From: Nonomuraea candida
GTDB lineage: Bacteria; Actinomycetota; Actinomycetes; Streptosporangiales; Streptosporangiaceae
Length of the DNA: 64,000 nt
Assembly: GCF_000725485.1 (NCBI RefSeq)
Contig: NZ_JOAG01000036.1
Span: 148,121 to 212,120, forward strand
Direction: 5' to 3'
This document shows, one piece after another, positions 37,301 through 45,695 of the stretch. The notes beneath the pieces were generated by a model that made no database searches, was not told the DNA's origin, and saw only the letters and a program-made list of their open reading frames with translations. The position numbers and the translations under genes are program-made. How positions within the stretch are numbered: the stretch's first letter is position 1; each line of letters starts with the position of its first letter.

Positions 37301-40300
37301 CTGCCACACGCCGCCGACCGCGACCGGCAGACCACCCCGCTGATCACCTACACCGAGAACCTTCGCACCGAGCCGATCGATCTCCCCGACGAGCACCGCA
37401 CCCCGTTGCCGGCCGAGACCCGCGTCTTCGAGCTGACGGGATATCCCCAGGAGGCGCCGACCTACCTGCCGGGCGATTTCGTCGACGCGCGCCTTCAGCC
37501 GATCTTCGACAAGGAGATCGGGTACGAGGAGACGGCGAACGGCAGCAGGCGGCGCCGCCTGATCGAATGGACGCGCGTGCTCTATCGCGCCGACGACCTC
37601 TCGGTGCTCCTGCCGCTCGGCGGGCTCCAACCGCGGGCGCTGCCGGGGGAGACCTACACCCTGGCGTTCACGGCCGGCCTGCTTGGCCACGTCTACCAGC
37701 GTGACGGCGTCGCGCTGCTGCCGGACCCGGACGCCGTGCTGCACGGCCCGGGAAGCGACCGCGGCGGGTATGCGCGTGGCCGGGACCTCACGGCCGATGG
37801 CCGGTTCCCCGAGACCGACCCGGACGGCCTGTGGTGGGTTCCCTCCGGGCGGGTCTTCCTGTCGCCCGGCGAGGGCGACACGGCCGCGGCGGAACTCGCG
37901 TACGCGCGGGAACACTTCTTCCTGCCGTGCCGGACCAGGGATCCCTTCGACAGCACGGAGTTCGTCCGCTACGACGACCACGACCTGCTGGTCGTCGAGA
38001 CACGCGACGCGATGGGCAACCGGGTCACGGCCGAACGGAACGACTACCGCGTCCTTCGGCCCAGCCAGGTCGCCGACCCCAACGGAAACCGCACCGAGGC
38101 CGCCTACGACGCGCTCGGCTTCGTGGCCGCGACCGCCGTGCGCGGCAAGCCCGAGGAGAACGCCGGAGACTCACTCGCCGGCCTCGAACCGGATCCGACC
38201 GGCGAGCAGATCGCCGCGCTGCTGGACTCCCCTCTCGCCGACCCCCACGCCATGCTCGGCCGGGCGAGCACCCGGCTGGTCTACGATCTGTTCGCCTACC
38301 ACCGGACCGCCGACCGGCCCGACCCGCAGCCCGCCGTCGTCTGCACCCTTGCCAGGGAGACGCACGACGCCGACCTGCCCGCGGGAACGCCGACCAGGAT
38401 CCAGTTCGGCTTCACCTACACCGACGGGCTCGGCCAGGTCGTCCAGCGCAAGGAGCGGGCGGCGCCGGGGCCGGTGACGGACGGCGGGCCGGCGCTCGAC
38501 GCGCGCTGGGTGGTCAGCGGCTGGACCGTCCACAACAACAAGGGGCTGCCCGTCCGCACGTACGAGCCGTTCTTCAGCGCGACGCACCGGTTCGAGTTCG
38601 GAGTGGAGATCGGCGTCAGCCCGGTCCTGTTCTACGACCCGCTCGGGCGGGTCGTCGCCACTGTGCACCCCGACCACACGTACGAGAAATCGGTCTTCGA
38701 CGCCTGGCGGCACATGCTGTGGGATCAGAACGACACCGTGCTCTCCGATCCTCGGACTGATCCCGATATTTCCGGGTATGTCGCCGGGTTCTTCGCCGGG
38801 CTGCCGGAGTGGCGGACCTGGCACGCCGAGCGTGTGAACGGCGACCTGGGCCCCGCGGAGCAGGCCGCCGCGGCGAAGGCCGCCGCCCACGCGGGCACCA
38901 CCACCGCGGTCCACGTCGATGTCCTCGGACGGCCCTTCCTGAACGTCGCCGATGACGGGCGGGGCCCGCTGACCACCAGGACCGTCCTCGACATCGAGGG
39001 CAACCAGCGGGCCGTCCAGGACCTGGTCGAGCCGGACGGGCTCGGGCGGGTGGTGATGCGCTACGAGTACGACCTGATGGGGAACCGGATATTCCACCGC
39101 GGCGCGGACTCCGGGAGCCGCTGGATGATCGAGGACGTCCTCGGACACGCTCTGCGCACGTGGGACCAGCGCGGTCACGGCTTCCGCACCGAGTACGACG
39201 CTCTCCGCCGCCCGCTGCGCACCTTCGCCGACGCCGAGCTGATCGAACGCCTGGTCTACGGCGAGCAGCATCCTGAGGCGTCGGCGCGTAATCTGCGCGG
39301 TGTCGTCTACCTGCAGCTCGACCAGTCCGGCGCGGTCGAGACGGAGGCGATCGACTTCAAGGGCAACCCGCTGCGGACCGCGCGCCGCCTCGCGAGCGGG
39401 GCGCGCGTCCCCGACGTCGGCGCCGCCGGCGTGCTCGACCTGGCGGAGCTGGAGGCCACGCTCGCGCCATTCCTGGAGCCCGCCCGCTATACGGCGTCGA
39501 CCAGCTACGACGCGCTCGAACGGCCGACCACCGTGACATCACCGCACACGCCCGAGATGGCGGCCAGCGTCATCGGCTACTCCTACGACGCCGGCGGGCA
39601 GGTCGAACGGGTGGACGTCGGCATCCGGGGAGCCGGAGCGCGGACGCCGTTCGTCACCGCCGTCGACTACGACGCGCACGGCCGCCGCACGCGGATCGAC
39701 CACGGCAACGGCGTGACGACGTCGTACACCTACGATCGGCGTACCTTCCGGCTCATCCGGATGCTCACCACCCGGGGCGCGGACCGTCTGCAGGATCTCG
39801 GCTACACCTACGACCCGGTCGGCAACGTGGTCCGGCTCCGCGACGACGCCCAGCAGCAGATCTTCTTCGCCAACCAGGTGGTCGCGCCGGAAGCGGAGTA
39901 CACCTACGACGCGATCTACCGGCTGATCGAGGCGACCGGCCGCGAGCACCTGGGCCAGAACCGGGCGCCGATCCCGCACTCGGCCGACGACGCTCAACGG
40001 GTGCGCCTGCCCCATCCCGGAGACGGCCGCGCGATGGGCAGATACCAGGAGACGTACGAATACGACGGCGCCGGAAACATCCGTGTGATGCGGCACATCG
40101 GCAGAACCGGCTGGACCCGCCGCTTCGAGTACGCCGACCCCGGCGACAACCGGCTGACCGGCACGACCATCGGCCAGGACGTCGCCGAACGATACACCTA
40201 CGACGCGCACGGCAACCTGACGCGGCTGCCGCATTTGAACGGCCGGAATGCCGAGCCCAACCTGTTCTGGGATCATTTCGACCAGCTGCAGGGGGCCGAT

Positions 40301-41857
40301 CTGGGGGATGCCGGATCCGTGTCGTACAGCCACGACGCCGACGGGCAACGCGTGCGCAAAACCTGGCGGAAGCCGTCCGGCGTGGTGGAGGAGCGGGTCT
40401 ATCTCGGCGACTTCGAGACCTACCGGAAGACCCAGGGGAACAAGACGCTCGTACGCGAGACGTTGCACGTGATGATCGGCGCCGTCCGCCTGGCCACGAT
40501 CGAGACGCGCACGGCGGGCGAGGACCGGGGGCCGGCCCAGCTGATCCGCTACCAGTTCGGCGATCATCGCGGTTCGGCCTGCCTCGAACTCGACGACCAG
40601 GCCCGGATCGTCTCCTACGAGGAGTTCACACCGTACGGCAGCACGTCGTACCAGGCGGTCGCCGATCAGACGGAAGCCCCGAAGCGCTACCGCTTCCTCG
40701 GCAGGGAACGCGACGAGGAGACGGGGCTGGCCCATCACGGAGTCCGGTACTACGCGCCGTGGCTCGCCCGCTGGACGAGCTGCGACCCGGCCGGCCTCCT
40801 CGACGGCGTCAACGTGTACCGCTACGCCCACGGCAACCCCATCGCGATCGTCGATCCGAACGGTACGGAAGGGACCCCGATTCTCACACCCAGCGGACAG
40901 CCCACCTCGCTGTCCTGGATCGATCCCGACGAGGGTGACACCGGCACGTCGGGCATCCCGTCGGCCAGCCTGTCCGGGCGGTCCACCGTCACCTCGAGCA
41001 AAATCCCGTCGCCGCCCCCGGCCCCGCCCGCACCACCGCCCGCCCCGGCCGCGAAGGAGTTCGAGCCCGCGGTCTCGGATCCCGAGGCGTTGCGACGGGC
41101 GAAAGGCATGGGCCACATCGAGGCCGGAGACGTCGCCCAGTTCGGCAAGGGCCTGTGGAACGGGCCCGCGAGCTGGGTCGGCGCCCCGCAGTTCGACATC
41201 GACGAGCACTACGAGGGCGCGGCCGAAATGGGCAAGGAGCTCGGCAAGGACCTGGTCATCGAGGCGGCCACGGCCGGGGTCGGGAAGGTCGTGGAGGTCG
41301 TCACCCCCTACGTGCGGCAGGCCGTGCGCGCACCGGCCTTCATGTTCGTCGGCGCCGGTGGGGTGGGCGGGATGAAGGCGGGAAAGACCGCCGAGAAGGC
41401 CGTCGAGTCGGGGCAGGCCGTGAAGGGAGCCGTCAAAGCCGGGCAGGTCGCCGGGAAAATCACCGAGCCCGCGCAGGTCGCGAAGGGCGCCGCCGAGTCG
41501 GCCGGGAGCGGAGCCTCCGCGGCGTCGTCCGTGAAGCCCGACGTCCCGCTGTACAAGATCATTCCCATCGACAGGGTCGGAACGCGCAGCGGAAAGGCCT
41601 ACGCCCCCAAGGTCAATCCAAAACCCGGCAGCTACCGGGGCGTCACCAAGAAGATGCGCAAGGAGGCACAGCGGATCGGCACAAAGTACAACGGCCCAGG
41701 CAAGTACGACGTCGGGCACCGTTCGCCCCTGTCCCAGACTCCCGCGGGGCAGCGCGTGCGGCTGCGGTCGGAACTGGCCAGGGAAAACCGGGCCGAGGGC
41801 AGGGCCATCGCCGAGTCGAACAAGATGCGCCGCAAAGCGGGTCTCTACACACGTTGA
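34355..41857 (+). CDS. Tc toxin TcB-TcC fusion (SpvB/FG-GAP/RHS) with variable C-terminal cargo
   Basis: A 2500-aa protein fusing what are usually TcB (about 1450 aa) and TcC (about 950 aa). Domains in order: SpvB N-terminal domain (LPKGGGAIRGIGETFAANP, residues 30-330); FG-GAP/VCBS-type calcium-loop repeats such as DLAGDGRPDLVML (485), DLDGDGHTDLLM, DLSGDGLADLARV and DIDGTGTADLIYL (650), forming the TcA-docking propeller; TcB middle domains; RHS/YD repeats (about 1280-2150) such as YTYDPVGNVVRLRD and YEYDGAGNIRVMR; and the core end RYYAPWLARWTSCDPAGLLD through DPNG at about 2170. In TcC this end is an aspartyl autoprotease that frees the cargo. The remaining 330 residues have a Pro-rich linker, an Ala/Gly-rich region and a basic end with YDVGHRSPLS and ELARENRAEGRAIAESN, reminiscent of GH-E HNH nucleases. 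GTG 34355 follows CGAGGTG; GTG 34307 is the alternative. Confidence 0.88.
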   Translation: MSHSPVSPSAASQPAAARQAETPRPRAPETPAVSLPKGGGAIRGIGETFAANPVTGTGTVTVPIATSPSRSGLDPELSLAYDSGTGNGVFGFGWSLSLPSITRKTERGLPTYTDADVFLLSGSEDLVPVAGADDMSVDPLFAVRRYRPRIDGLYARIERWTRLRDGDTHWRAISRDNLLTLYGKDPESRIADPDDPARVFSWLICETRDDRGNAVRYRYASENGLGVDRARASERNRGEPDDPRRGANRYLKRVEYGNRRPLLAADGRRPRFLSELPAELTADPQWMFEAVFDYGEHDADDPTPRPAGEWRFRDDPFSSYRAGFEVRTTRRCQRVLIFHHVPGGEHGYDGLVRSTDLAYSASEETGSRYSFLRSVTQTGYRRVGDRYLRRSLPPLEFAYSLPVGPRDVQDIDPSALRNLPIGADPATYQWVDLHGEGVPGLFTEQANAWFYTRNLSPAAGGSVEFAPAEPVATMPHPGLDGGRARFMDLAGDGRPDLVMLDGPVQGLFEHDDARGWHPFKPFASLPNRGLSGDQVKPVDLDGDGHTDLLMIEDDGFVWHPSLAEEGFGPALRTPRPSDEERGPHLVFADGTQSIYLADLSGDGLADLARVRNGEICYWPNLGYGRFGAKVTMDAAPLLDHPEHFDQRRVRLADIDGTGTADLIYLHGDGVRLYYNQSGNGWSPPQRLDVFPPIDAAVSVQVTDLLGDGTSCLLWSSPLPGDTGRQMRYVRLTGEHKPHLLIGMSNNLGVETVVDYAPSTKFALRDERDGRPWQTRLPFPVHVVERVETRDRVGRNRFVTRYAYHNGHFDGEEREFRGFGTVDQWDTEEIGALTGAGNEQPAAHVPPVLTRTWFHTGGPGGLPPDSPVLPVLPAGLDPGEEREAHRALKGSMLRQEVYARDGGSRQEHPYSVTEHGYTVRLEQRRGAGRHAVFSTHLAQSFERLHERDPGDPRVRHSIVLETDPFGDPLKEVTIAYGRRRPSPLPHAADRDRQTTPLITYTENLRTEPIDLPDEHRTPLPAETRVFELTGYPQEAPTYLPGDFVDARLQPIFDKEIGYEETANGSRRRRLIEWTRVLYRADDLSVLLPLGGLQPRALPGETYTLAFTAGLLGHVYQRDGVALLPDPDAVLHGPGSDRGGYARGRDLTADGRFPETDPDGLWWVPSGRVFLSPGEGDTAAAELAYAREHFFLPCRTRDPFDSTEFVRYDDHDLLVVETRDAMGNRVTAERNDYRVLRPSQVADPNGNRTEAAYDALGFVAATAVRGKPEENAGDSLAGLEPDPTGEQIAALLDSPLADPHAMLGRASTRLVYDLFAYHRTADRPDPQPAVVCTLARETHDADLPAGTPTRIQFGFTYTDGLGQVVQRKERAAPGPVTDGGPALDARWVVSGWTVHNNKGLPVRTYEPFFSATHRFEFGVEIGVSPVLFYDPLGRVVATVHPDHTYEKSVFDAWRHMLWDQNDTVLSDPRTDPDISGYVAGFFAGLPEWRTWHAERVNGDLGPAEQAAAAKAAAHAGTTTAVHVDVLGRPFLNVADDGRGPLTTRTVLDIEGNQRAVQDLVEPDGLGRVVMRYEYDLMGNRIFHRGADSGSRWMIEDVLGHALRTWDQRGHGFRTEYDALRRPLRTFADAELIERLVYGEQHPEASARNLRGVVYLQLDQSGAVETEAIDFKGNPLRTARRLASGARVPDVGAAGVLDLAELEATLAPFLEPARYTASTSYDALERPTTVTSPHTPEMAASVIGYSYDAGGQVERVDVGIRGAGARTPFVTAVDYDAHGRRTRIDHGNGVTTSYTYDRRTFRLIRMLTTRGADRLQDLGYTYDPVGNVVRLRDDAQQQIFFANQVVAPEAEYTYDAIYRLIEATGREHLGQNRAPIPHSADDAQRVRLPHPGDGRAMGRYQETYEYDGAGNIRVMRHIGRTGWTRRFEYADPGDNRLTGTTIGQDVAERYTYDAHGNLTRLPHLNGRNAEPNLFWDHFDQLQGADLGDAGSVSYSHDADGQRVRKTWRKPSGVVEERVYLGDFETYRKTQGNKTLVRETLHVMIGAVRLATIETRTAGEDRGPAQLIRYQFGDHRGSACLELDDQARIVSYEEFTPYGSTSYQAVADQTEAPKRYRFLGRERDEETGLAHHGVRYYAPWLARWTSCDPAGLLDGVNVYRYAHGNPIAIVDPNGTEGTPILTPSGQPTSLSWIDPDEGDTGTSGIPSASLSGRSTVTSSKIPSPPPAPPAPPPAPAAKEFEPAVSDPEALRRAKGMGHIEAGDVAQFGKGLWNGPASWVGAPQFDIDEHYEGAAEMGKELGKDLVIEAATAGVGKVVEVVTPYVRQAVRAPAFMFVGAGGVGGMKAGKTAEKAVESGQAVKGAVKAGQVAGKITEPAQVAKGAAESAGSGASAASSVKPDVPLYKIIPIDRVGTRSGKAYAPKVNPKPGSYRGVTKKMRKEAQRIGTKYNGPGKYDVGHRSPLSQTPAGQRVRLRSELARENRAEGRAIAESNKMRRKAGLYTR

Positions 41858-42157
41858 GGCCGTCCCCGCCGTCCTCGCCGTCCCGCTCCGCGCCGGCGAA
41901 GCGGCCGGTGAGCCCGGTCCACGCCGGAATGTTGCAGGGGTCCGGCGTGGCGGGCTCCGACCATCGGCGGGGTGGTCAGGCGGGCAGGTCGTCCACCCGA
42001 GCCGCGACGAGGCCGAACAGGTCGCCGATCGTGGTCGGGTGCGGCTCCTCTTGAGGGACCGGGCTGATCAAGCGGATCCTCAAGGACGTCCTGCGGCCGA
42101 GGCTCGAGTCGTTCCGGTCACTCCGATGATTCCGGCGACGCCACGCCTCGCCAGGCC
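41858..42157. other. Toxin 3' flank with possible gene-end fragment
   Basis: Apart from the hairpin at 41910-41957, these 300 bp hold no complete gene. On the minus strand a frame ending at 41976 reads PQEEPHPTTIGDLFGLVAA followed by RVDDLPA and stop. It looks like the tail of some protein whose body is absent; it cannot be assigned. Confidence 0.35.
41910..41957 (+). terminator. Hairpin terminator after the TcB-TcC gene
   Basis: GAGCCCG plus CCACGCCGG (41910-41927, with a 2-nt bulge) pairs with CCGGCGTGG plus CGGGCTC (41942-41957): 16 base pairs around a 14-nt loop. It starts 53 bp after the toxin stop. No T-tract. Confidence 0.6.
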
Positions 42158-42463
42158 GTGGTCGACCTCGGGACCGGCCCGCCCACCCTGACCCGACAAT
42201 GGAATGTAGCCAAGCTTTCTGAAGAAATCCGCTCCAGCCTGCGTTTCTTCGCTTTCTACCTTGCCAACGGCACTCTGGACATGGAGTTGCTCGAAGACAT
42301 CGACTACCGACCGGCCTTGATGGATTTCGGCTCCACCCTGGAGATGGTCTTCACCATCTACACCAACGTCCTGGAGATCGATGAAAACGGCCAGGTGAAC
42401 GACGGACATGCCCAGTATCGGCAGCTCAATGGATCCGCCGATACTGCGATCCCACCTACGTGA
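42158..42463 (+). CDS. Small acidic hypothetical protein downstream of the toxin cargo
   Basis: A 101-aa frame from GTG 42158, lower in GC than its surroundings. The central part (LSEEIRSSLRFFAFYLANG, then TLDMELLEDIDYRPALMDFG, STLEMVFTIYTNVLEIDENG) looks like real, strongly acidic protein with alternating helix and strand. The first 15 and last 15 residues look less protein-like, so this may be a fragment. It is the first plausible gene after the toxin's C-terminal cargo, where polymorphic toxins keep immunity genes; that role is an inference without family support. Confidence 0.4.
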   Translation: MVDLGTGPPTLTRQWNVAKLSEEIRSSLRFFAFYLANGTLDMELLEDIDYRPALMDFGSTLEMVFTIYTNVLEIDENGQVNDGHAQYRQLNGSADTAIPPT

Positions 42464-42574
42464 TAGATCCCCCGCTCGAAGAGTGGGAGACGCGGTTGAT
42501 CGGTCCTTAACGCGGGCACTCGGCCGCTACCCAATCCAAGCTCCTGTCGATGTCGCTCCTGTCCAGACGGGGGA

Positions 42575-43485
42575 TCAGGCGGCGAGGTGGCACTCGTCTT
42601 GGTGGCACTCGTCTTGGTGGCGGGCGTGGTGAACGCGGTGGTGCTCTTGATCAAGATGGAATCGCCAGTAGGCGGGAAAGGCGGCGTTGGCGATCAGGGC
42701 GCGAAGCTTCAAGATGGACTCGGCTCCGGCCAGACCCCAGCGAGCGCCGGTGATGTCGAGCCGGTCGCCGATCAGATGGCGGCAGGCGCCTTCGATAACG
42801 CCGGTGGCGATCGGCCATCCGGCCCGTAAGGCCTGGTCATAGCGCAGGAACGTGGCGTGGTCGGCCAGGTAGCGGATGCAGGTGTCGAGGTCGACTTGGC
42901 GTTCGGCGCCCAAGGTGGCGGCCTGGCCGGTGAGGACACTGATGACCTGATGGGCGCCTCCTGCCAACAGCGCCAGGGCGTGGACGGCGACCCAGTCTTC
43001 GGCGGCGGGGTCGGCGGGCCGGTGCAGACTCCAGGCCGCGGCCCAGAGTTTCTCCAGCACATGCACGAAATCGATCACGATATGGATGGCGAGGTGGCGG
43101 CGGGCAGCCTCAGCGCGAATCAGGTCGAGTTGGTGGCGGGCACCGTCGACCAGCACCACCCAGGGGCGAGCGTGGAGTGGGTCGCGGGCTTCGGCGTGGT
43201 CGAAGACCTTGGCGATCACCTCGTCAGGGTCATCGATCACTGAGCCGCACAACCACTGGCCGCTCGCGCGCGGTCCTGCCCGCGCCGAACGATGGCCGCT
43301 TCGGCCGCCGGGCACGGCGATCACATCATGCGGACGGCGAGGCGCGGGCTCGGCGTCGTAGACCACCCCTAGAGTGGCCATCCGTTTGCGACAGAGTTTC
43401 TCCCCGGCCGCCAGCCGGGTCCGGAACGTGCGGGTCCGGCGGGCAGCCGCCTTGGCTGTGGCGGGGCGGAGCGCTTCGGGACGGC
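42575..43485 (-). pseudogene. ISKra4-family transposase, 3' part
   Basis: Starting around 43485 the frame reads GRPEALRPATAKAAA, RTRLAAGEKLCRKRMATLGV, VVLVDGARHQLDLIRAEAAR, HIVIDFVHVLEKLWAAAWSL and GVIEGACRHLIGDRLDITGA, then ANAAFPAYWRFHLDQEHHR. All are ISKra4-type transposase blocks, including DDE-region residues. The N-terminal part of the transposase is missing: upstream of GRPEALRP the sequence becomes the 3' end of a group II intron. A 15-bp tandem duplication near the C-terminus (42587-42616) repeats the residues HQDEC. Confidence 0.8.
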
Positions 43486-43525
43486 CGGGTGGCCCGGGGG
43501 GAATCGCACCCCCGGGCTCCCACAG

Positions 43526-43559
43526 ATTCCGGACGTGACAGTCTCCCGTCATCCGGCTC
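43526..43559 (-). ncRNA. Group II intron domain V, with domain VI beyond
   Basis: On the minus strand, from 43559, the sequence begins GAGCCGGATGACGG, has a GAGA loop, and continues CTGTCACGTCCGG: the 34-nt domain V pattern with the AGC triad and GNRA-type tetraloop. It is followed by a hairpin CCCGGGGG / CCCCCCGGG (about 43494-43516), consistent with domain VI, and by the ISKra4 coding sequence. This marks the 3' end of a group II intron at about 43490. Confidence 0.75.
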
Positions 43560-43571
43560 GTGCTGCTCTGA

Positions 43572-43799
43572 TCATCTGGGCCTCGGATGGTCGACCCAGA
43601 TCCAGTGCGCGAAGAATTCCGGCCGCAGTTTCACGGCTCGTTCCCATGCCTGGATCGCGGTCTTCCAGACTTTCAGTCGCTTGTACTTGCTGCGGGACCA
43701 GCGCATCAGATAGTTGTTGATGCGCGCCAGGAGGGGATGCAGCGCGGTGCGGTAGAACGCTCCGTAATAGCGCATCCATCCCACACGATGGGGTTGTGA
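43572..43799 (-). pseudogene. Group II intron reverse transcriptase/maturase, C-terminal remnant
   Basis: The frame from about 43799 to stop 43572 reads VGWMRYYGAFYRTALHPLLA, RINNYLMRWSRSKYKRLK and PEFFAHWIWVDHP. This is the conserved C-terminal (maturase/thumb end) block of group II intron-encoded proteins. The polymerase domain is absent; about 130 bp upstream the sequence is interrupted by the IS4 element. Domain V follows 13 bp after the stop, in the correct order for an intron. Confidence 0.8.
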
Positions 43800-43928
43800 A
43801 CCGCGCCGAGTTTGATGGAGGCCTCCAAGGAACCCGGGCCGGTTCAGTGAGGCGCTGGGTAAAGGCGCCAGCGGCTGAGGAGAAGTGCAAGAAGGAGTTG
43901 GCTGCCGCTAGCCCGGGAGGGGGGCTCA

Positions 43929-45695
43929 CCCAAGGCCGGGTAGTTAGGGTCTGGCGCTGCGGCGCAAGGGCGTCTCACGGAGTGGACGAGGGGTGAACGA
44001 AGGAGCGGAGCTCCTGTAGAAGGGCTTTCGACCAAGATCGCTCTTCGTGAGGAGACTCCGCTGTCCGCACAGTCTGCCATCACCCGTCGCGTCACGGTAG
44101 CCGAGGGCGTGTTCGCGCCCGGGCACCTCGGGGAGCTGACCGCACTGGTGCCGTTTGAGCTGGTCGACGCGGTGTTGGACGAGACCCGAAGCGTGCAGCG
44201 CCGCCTGCGGGACCTGCCCTCGCGGGTCGGCGTCTACTTCCTGCTGGCGATGTGCCTGTTCCCGGAGATCGGCTACCGGCTGGTCTGGCAGAAACTGACG
44301 ACAGGCCTGGCCGGGCTGGTGGTGGTGACGCCGACCACCAAAGCTCTGCGTGATCTGCGCCGACGGGTCGGCAGCGTGTCGATGCGCCGATTGTTCCAGG
44401 TCGTGTCCGGGCCGTTGGCCGGGCGCCGGACACCAGGTGCGAGGTTCGGCCCCTATCGCCCGGTCTCCTTCGATGGCTGCAGCTCGCTGAAGGACCCCGA
44501 CACCGCCCGTAACCAGGCGTGGCTCGGCTCGGCCGGCCACGGCGGATACCCCCTGCTGGAGCTGATGACGCTGGTGGAGACCGGCACCCGCGCCGTGATC
44601 GGCGCGGTCTTCGGCCCGACCAGCGAGGGCGAGACGAGCTATGCCCGGCGACTGCTACATCTACTGACCCCGGACATGCTGGTGTTGTGGGACAAGGGCT
44701 TCGACAGCAACGACTTCCTGGCCGAGGTGAGGGCCACCGGCGCGCAGGTCCTGGGCCGGCTGCGCGGTAACCGGCGCACTCCCATCCTGCGCCGGCTGGG
44801 CGACGGCTCCTACCTGTCGATGATCGGCGCTGTCCAGATGCGCATCATCGAGGCGCGCATCACCGTGACCTGCGCGGACGGAACCGTCTTTGCCGGTTCC
44901 TACCGGCTGGCCACCAGCCTGGCCGACGCCGGCCGCCACCCGGCCGCGGCCCTGGTCGGCCTCTACCACCAGCGGTGGGAACACGAATCGGCCTACTACG
45001 CCCTCCGTCACACGATCATGAACGGCCGCGTCCTGCGCTCCGGCGACCGCCCCGGCCTGGAACAGGAGATGCGGGCCCTGCTCACGCTCTACCAACTGCT
45101 GCGCACGGTGATGGTGGACGCGGCCGAGTCACGCCCCGGCACCGACCCCGACCGCTGCTCCTTCACCATCGCCTTCCAGACCGCCCGCGACCAAGTCCTC
45201 CAGGCCACCGGTGTGATCACCGACGGTACGGACCTGGTTGGCGCCATCGGCCACGCCACCTTGACCGCCCTGCTCCCACCGCGCCGCCCACGCGTGAGCA
45301 CCCGCAAGGTCAAGTCACCCATGTCCCGCTACAAGGAACGCCTCCCCGACGGCAGACCCGATCGCAGCCGCGCCGTCACCAGCCTCGATATCGCCCTCCT
45401 CGACCCCCCGCCCACACTCCCCACCACCTCTCGCGACGACCGGCACACTACCCCTGACAAGCGCCGCCACCACCGCGTCCTGACACTGATCCACGAACAC
45501 CCCAACCGGCTCTGGCACCCCCGCGACATCGCCCTCCACCTCGGCGACATCACCCTGAACACGATGTACCGGCAGCTGTCTCGCTGGGCCGAACGCGGCC
45601 TCATCCGCAAGATCGGTCACGGCATCTACACCGCGACTACAGCTTCCCCCGGCCCCTTGCCAGCAGGCCAGAAACCCTAACTACCCGGCCTTGGG
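43929..45695 (+). mobile_element. IS4-family insertion sequence with perfect 22-bp inverted repeats
   Basis: The left end at 43929-43950 begins CCCAAGGCCGGGTAGTTAGG. The right end at 45674-45695 is its exact reverse complement over 22 bp. The transposase stop codon (45678-45680) lies inside the right repeat. The total is 1767 bp. I could not find an exact target-site duplication in the flanks. It is inserted next to the group II intron remnant. Confidence 0.9.
44109..45680 (+). CDS. IS4-family transposase, apparently intact
   Basis: At least 523 aa from GTG 44109. The same frame is open upstream and reads PLSAQSAITRRVTVAEG from a CTG at 44061, which has GAGGAG 6 bp before it. That is probably the native start, since family members begin with this segment. 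Catalytic DDE features: SFDGCSSLKDPDTARN (first Asp), VLWDKGFDSNDFLAEV (second Asp), and the Y-x-R-W-x-x-E signature YHQRWEHESAYYALRH (Glu). The C-terminal extension (HEHPNRLWHPRDIALHLGDI, LSRWAERGLIRKIGHGIYT) is a winged-helix-like domain. No frameshift is seen, so the element may be active. Confidence 0.9.
   Translation: MFAPGHLGELTALVPFELVDAVLDETRSVQRRLRDLPSRVGVYFLLAMCLFPEIGYRLVWQKLTTGLAGLVVVTPTTKALRDLRRRVGSVSMRRLFQVVSGPLAGRRTPGARFGPYRPVSFDGCSSLKDPDTARNQAWLGSAGHGGYPLLELMTLVETGTRAVIGAVFGPTSEGETSYARRLLHLLTPDMLVLWDKGFDSNDFLAEVRATGAQVLGRLRGNRRTPILRRLGDGSYLSMIGAVQMRIIEARITVTCADGTVFAGSYRLATSLADAGRHPAAALVGLYHQRWEHESAYYALRHTIMNGRVLRSGDRPGLEQEMRALLTLYQLLRTVMVDAAESRPGTDPDRCSFTIAFQTARDQVLQATGVITDGTDLVGAIGHATLTALLPPRRPRVSTRKVKSPMSRYKERLPDGRPDRSRAVTSLDIALLDPPPTLPTTSRDDRHTTPDKRRHHRVLTLIHEHPNRLWHPRDIALHLGDITLNTMYRQLSRWAERGLIRKIGHGIYTATTASPGPLPAGQKP

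Noticed and set aside
34388..37981. Minus-strand open frame of 1197 codons opposite the TcB-TcC gene
   Set aside because: Shadow of the plus-strand gene, which carries FG-GAP and RHS repeats in the expected order.
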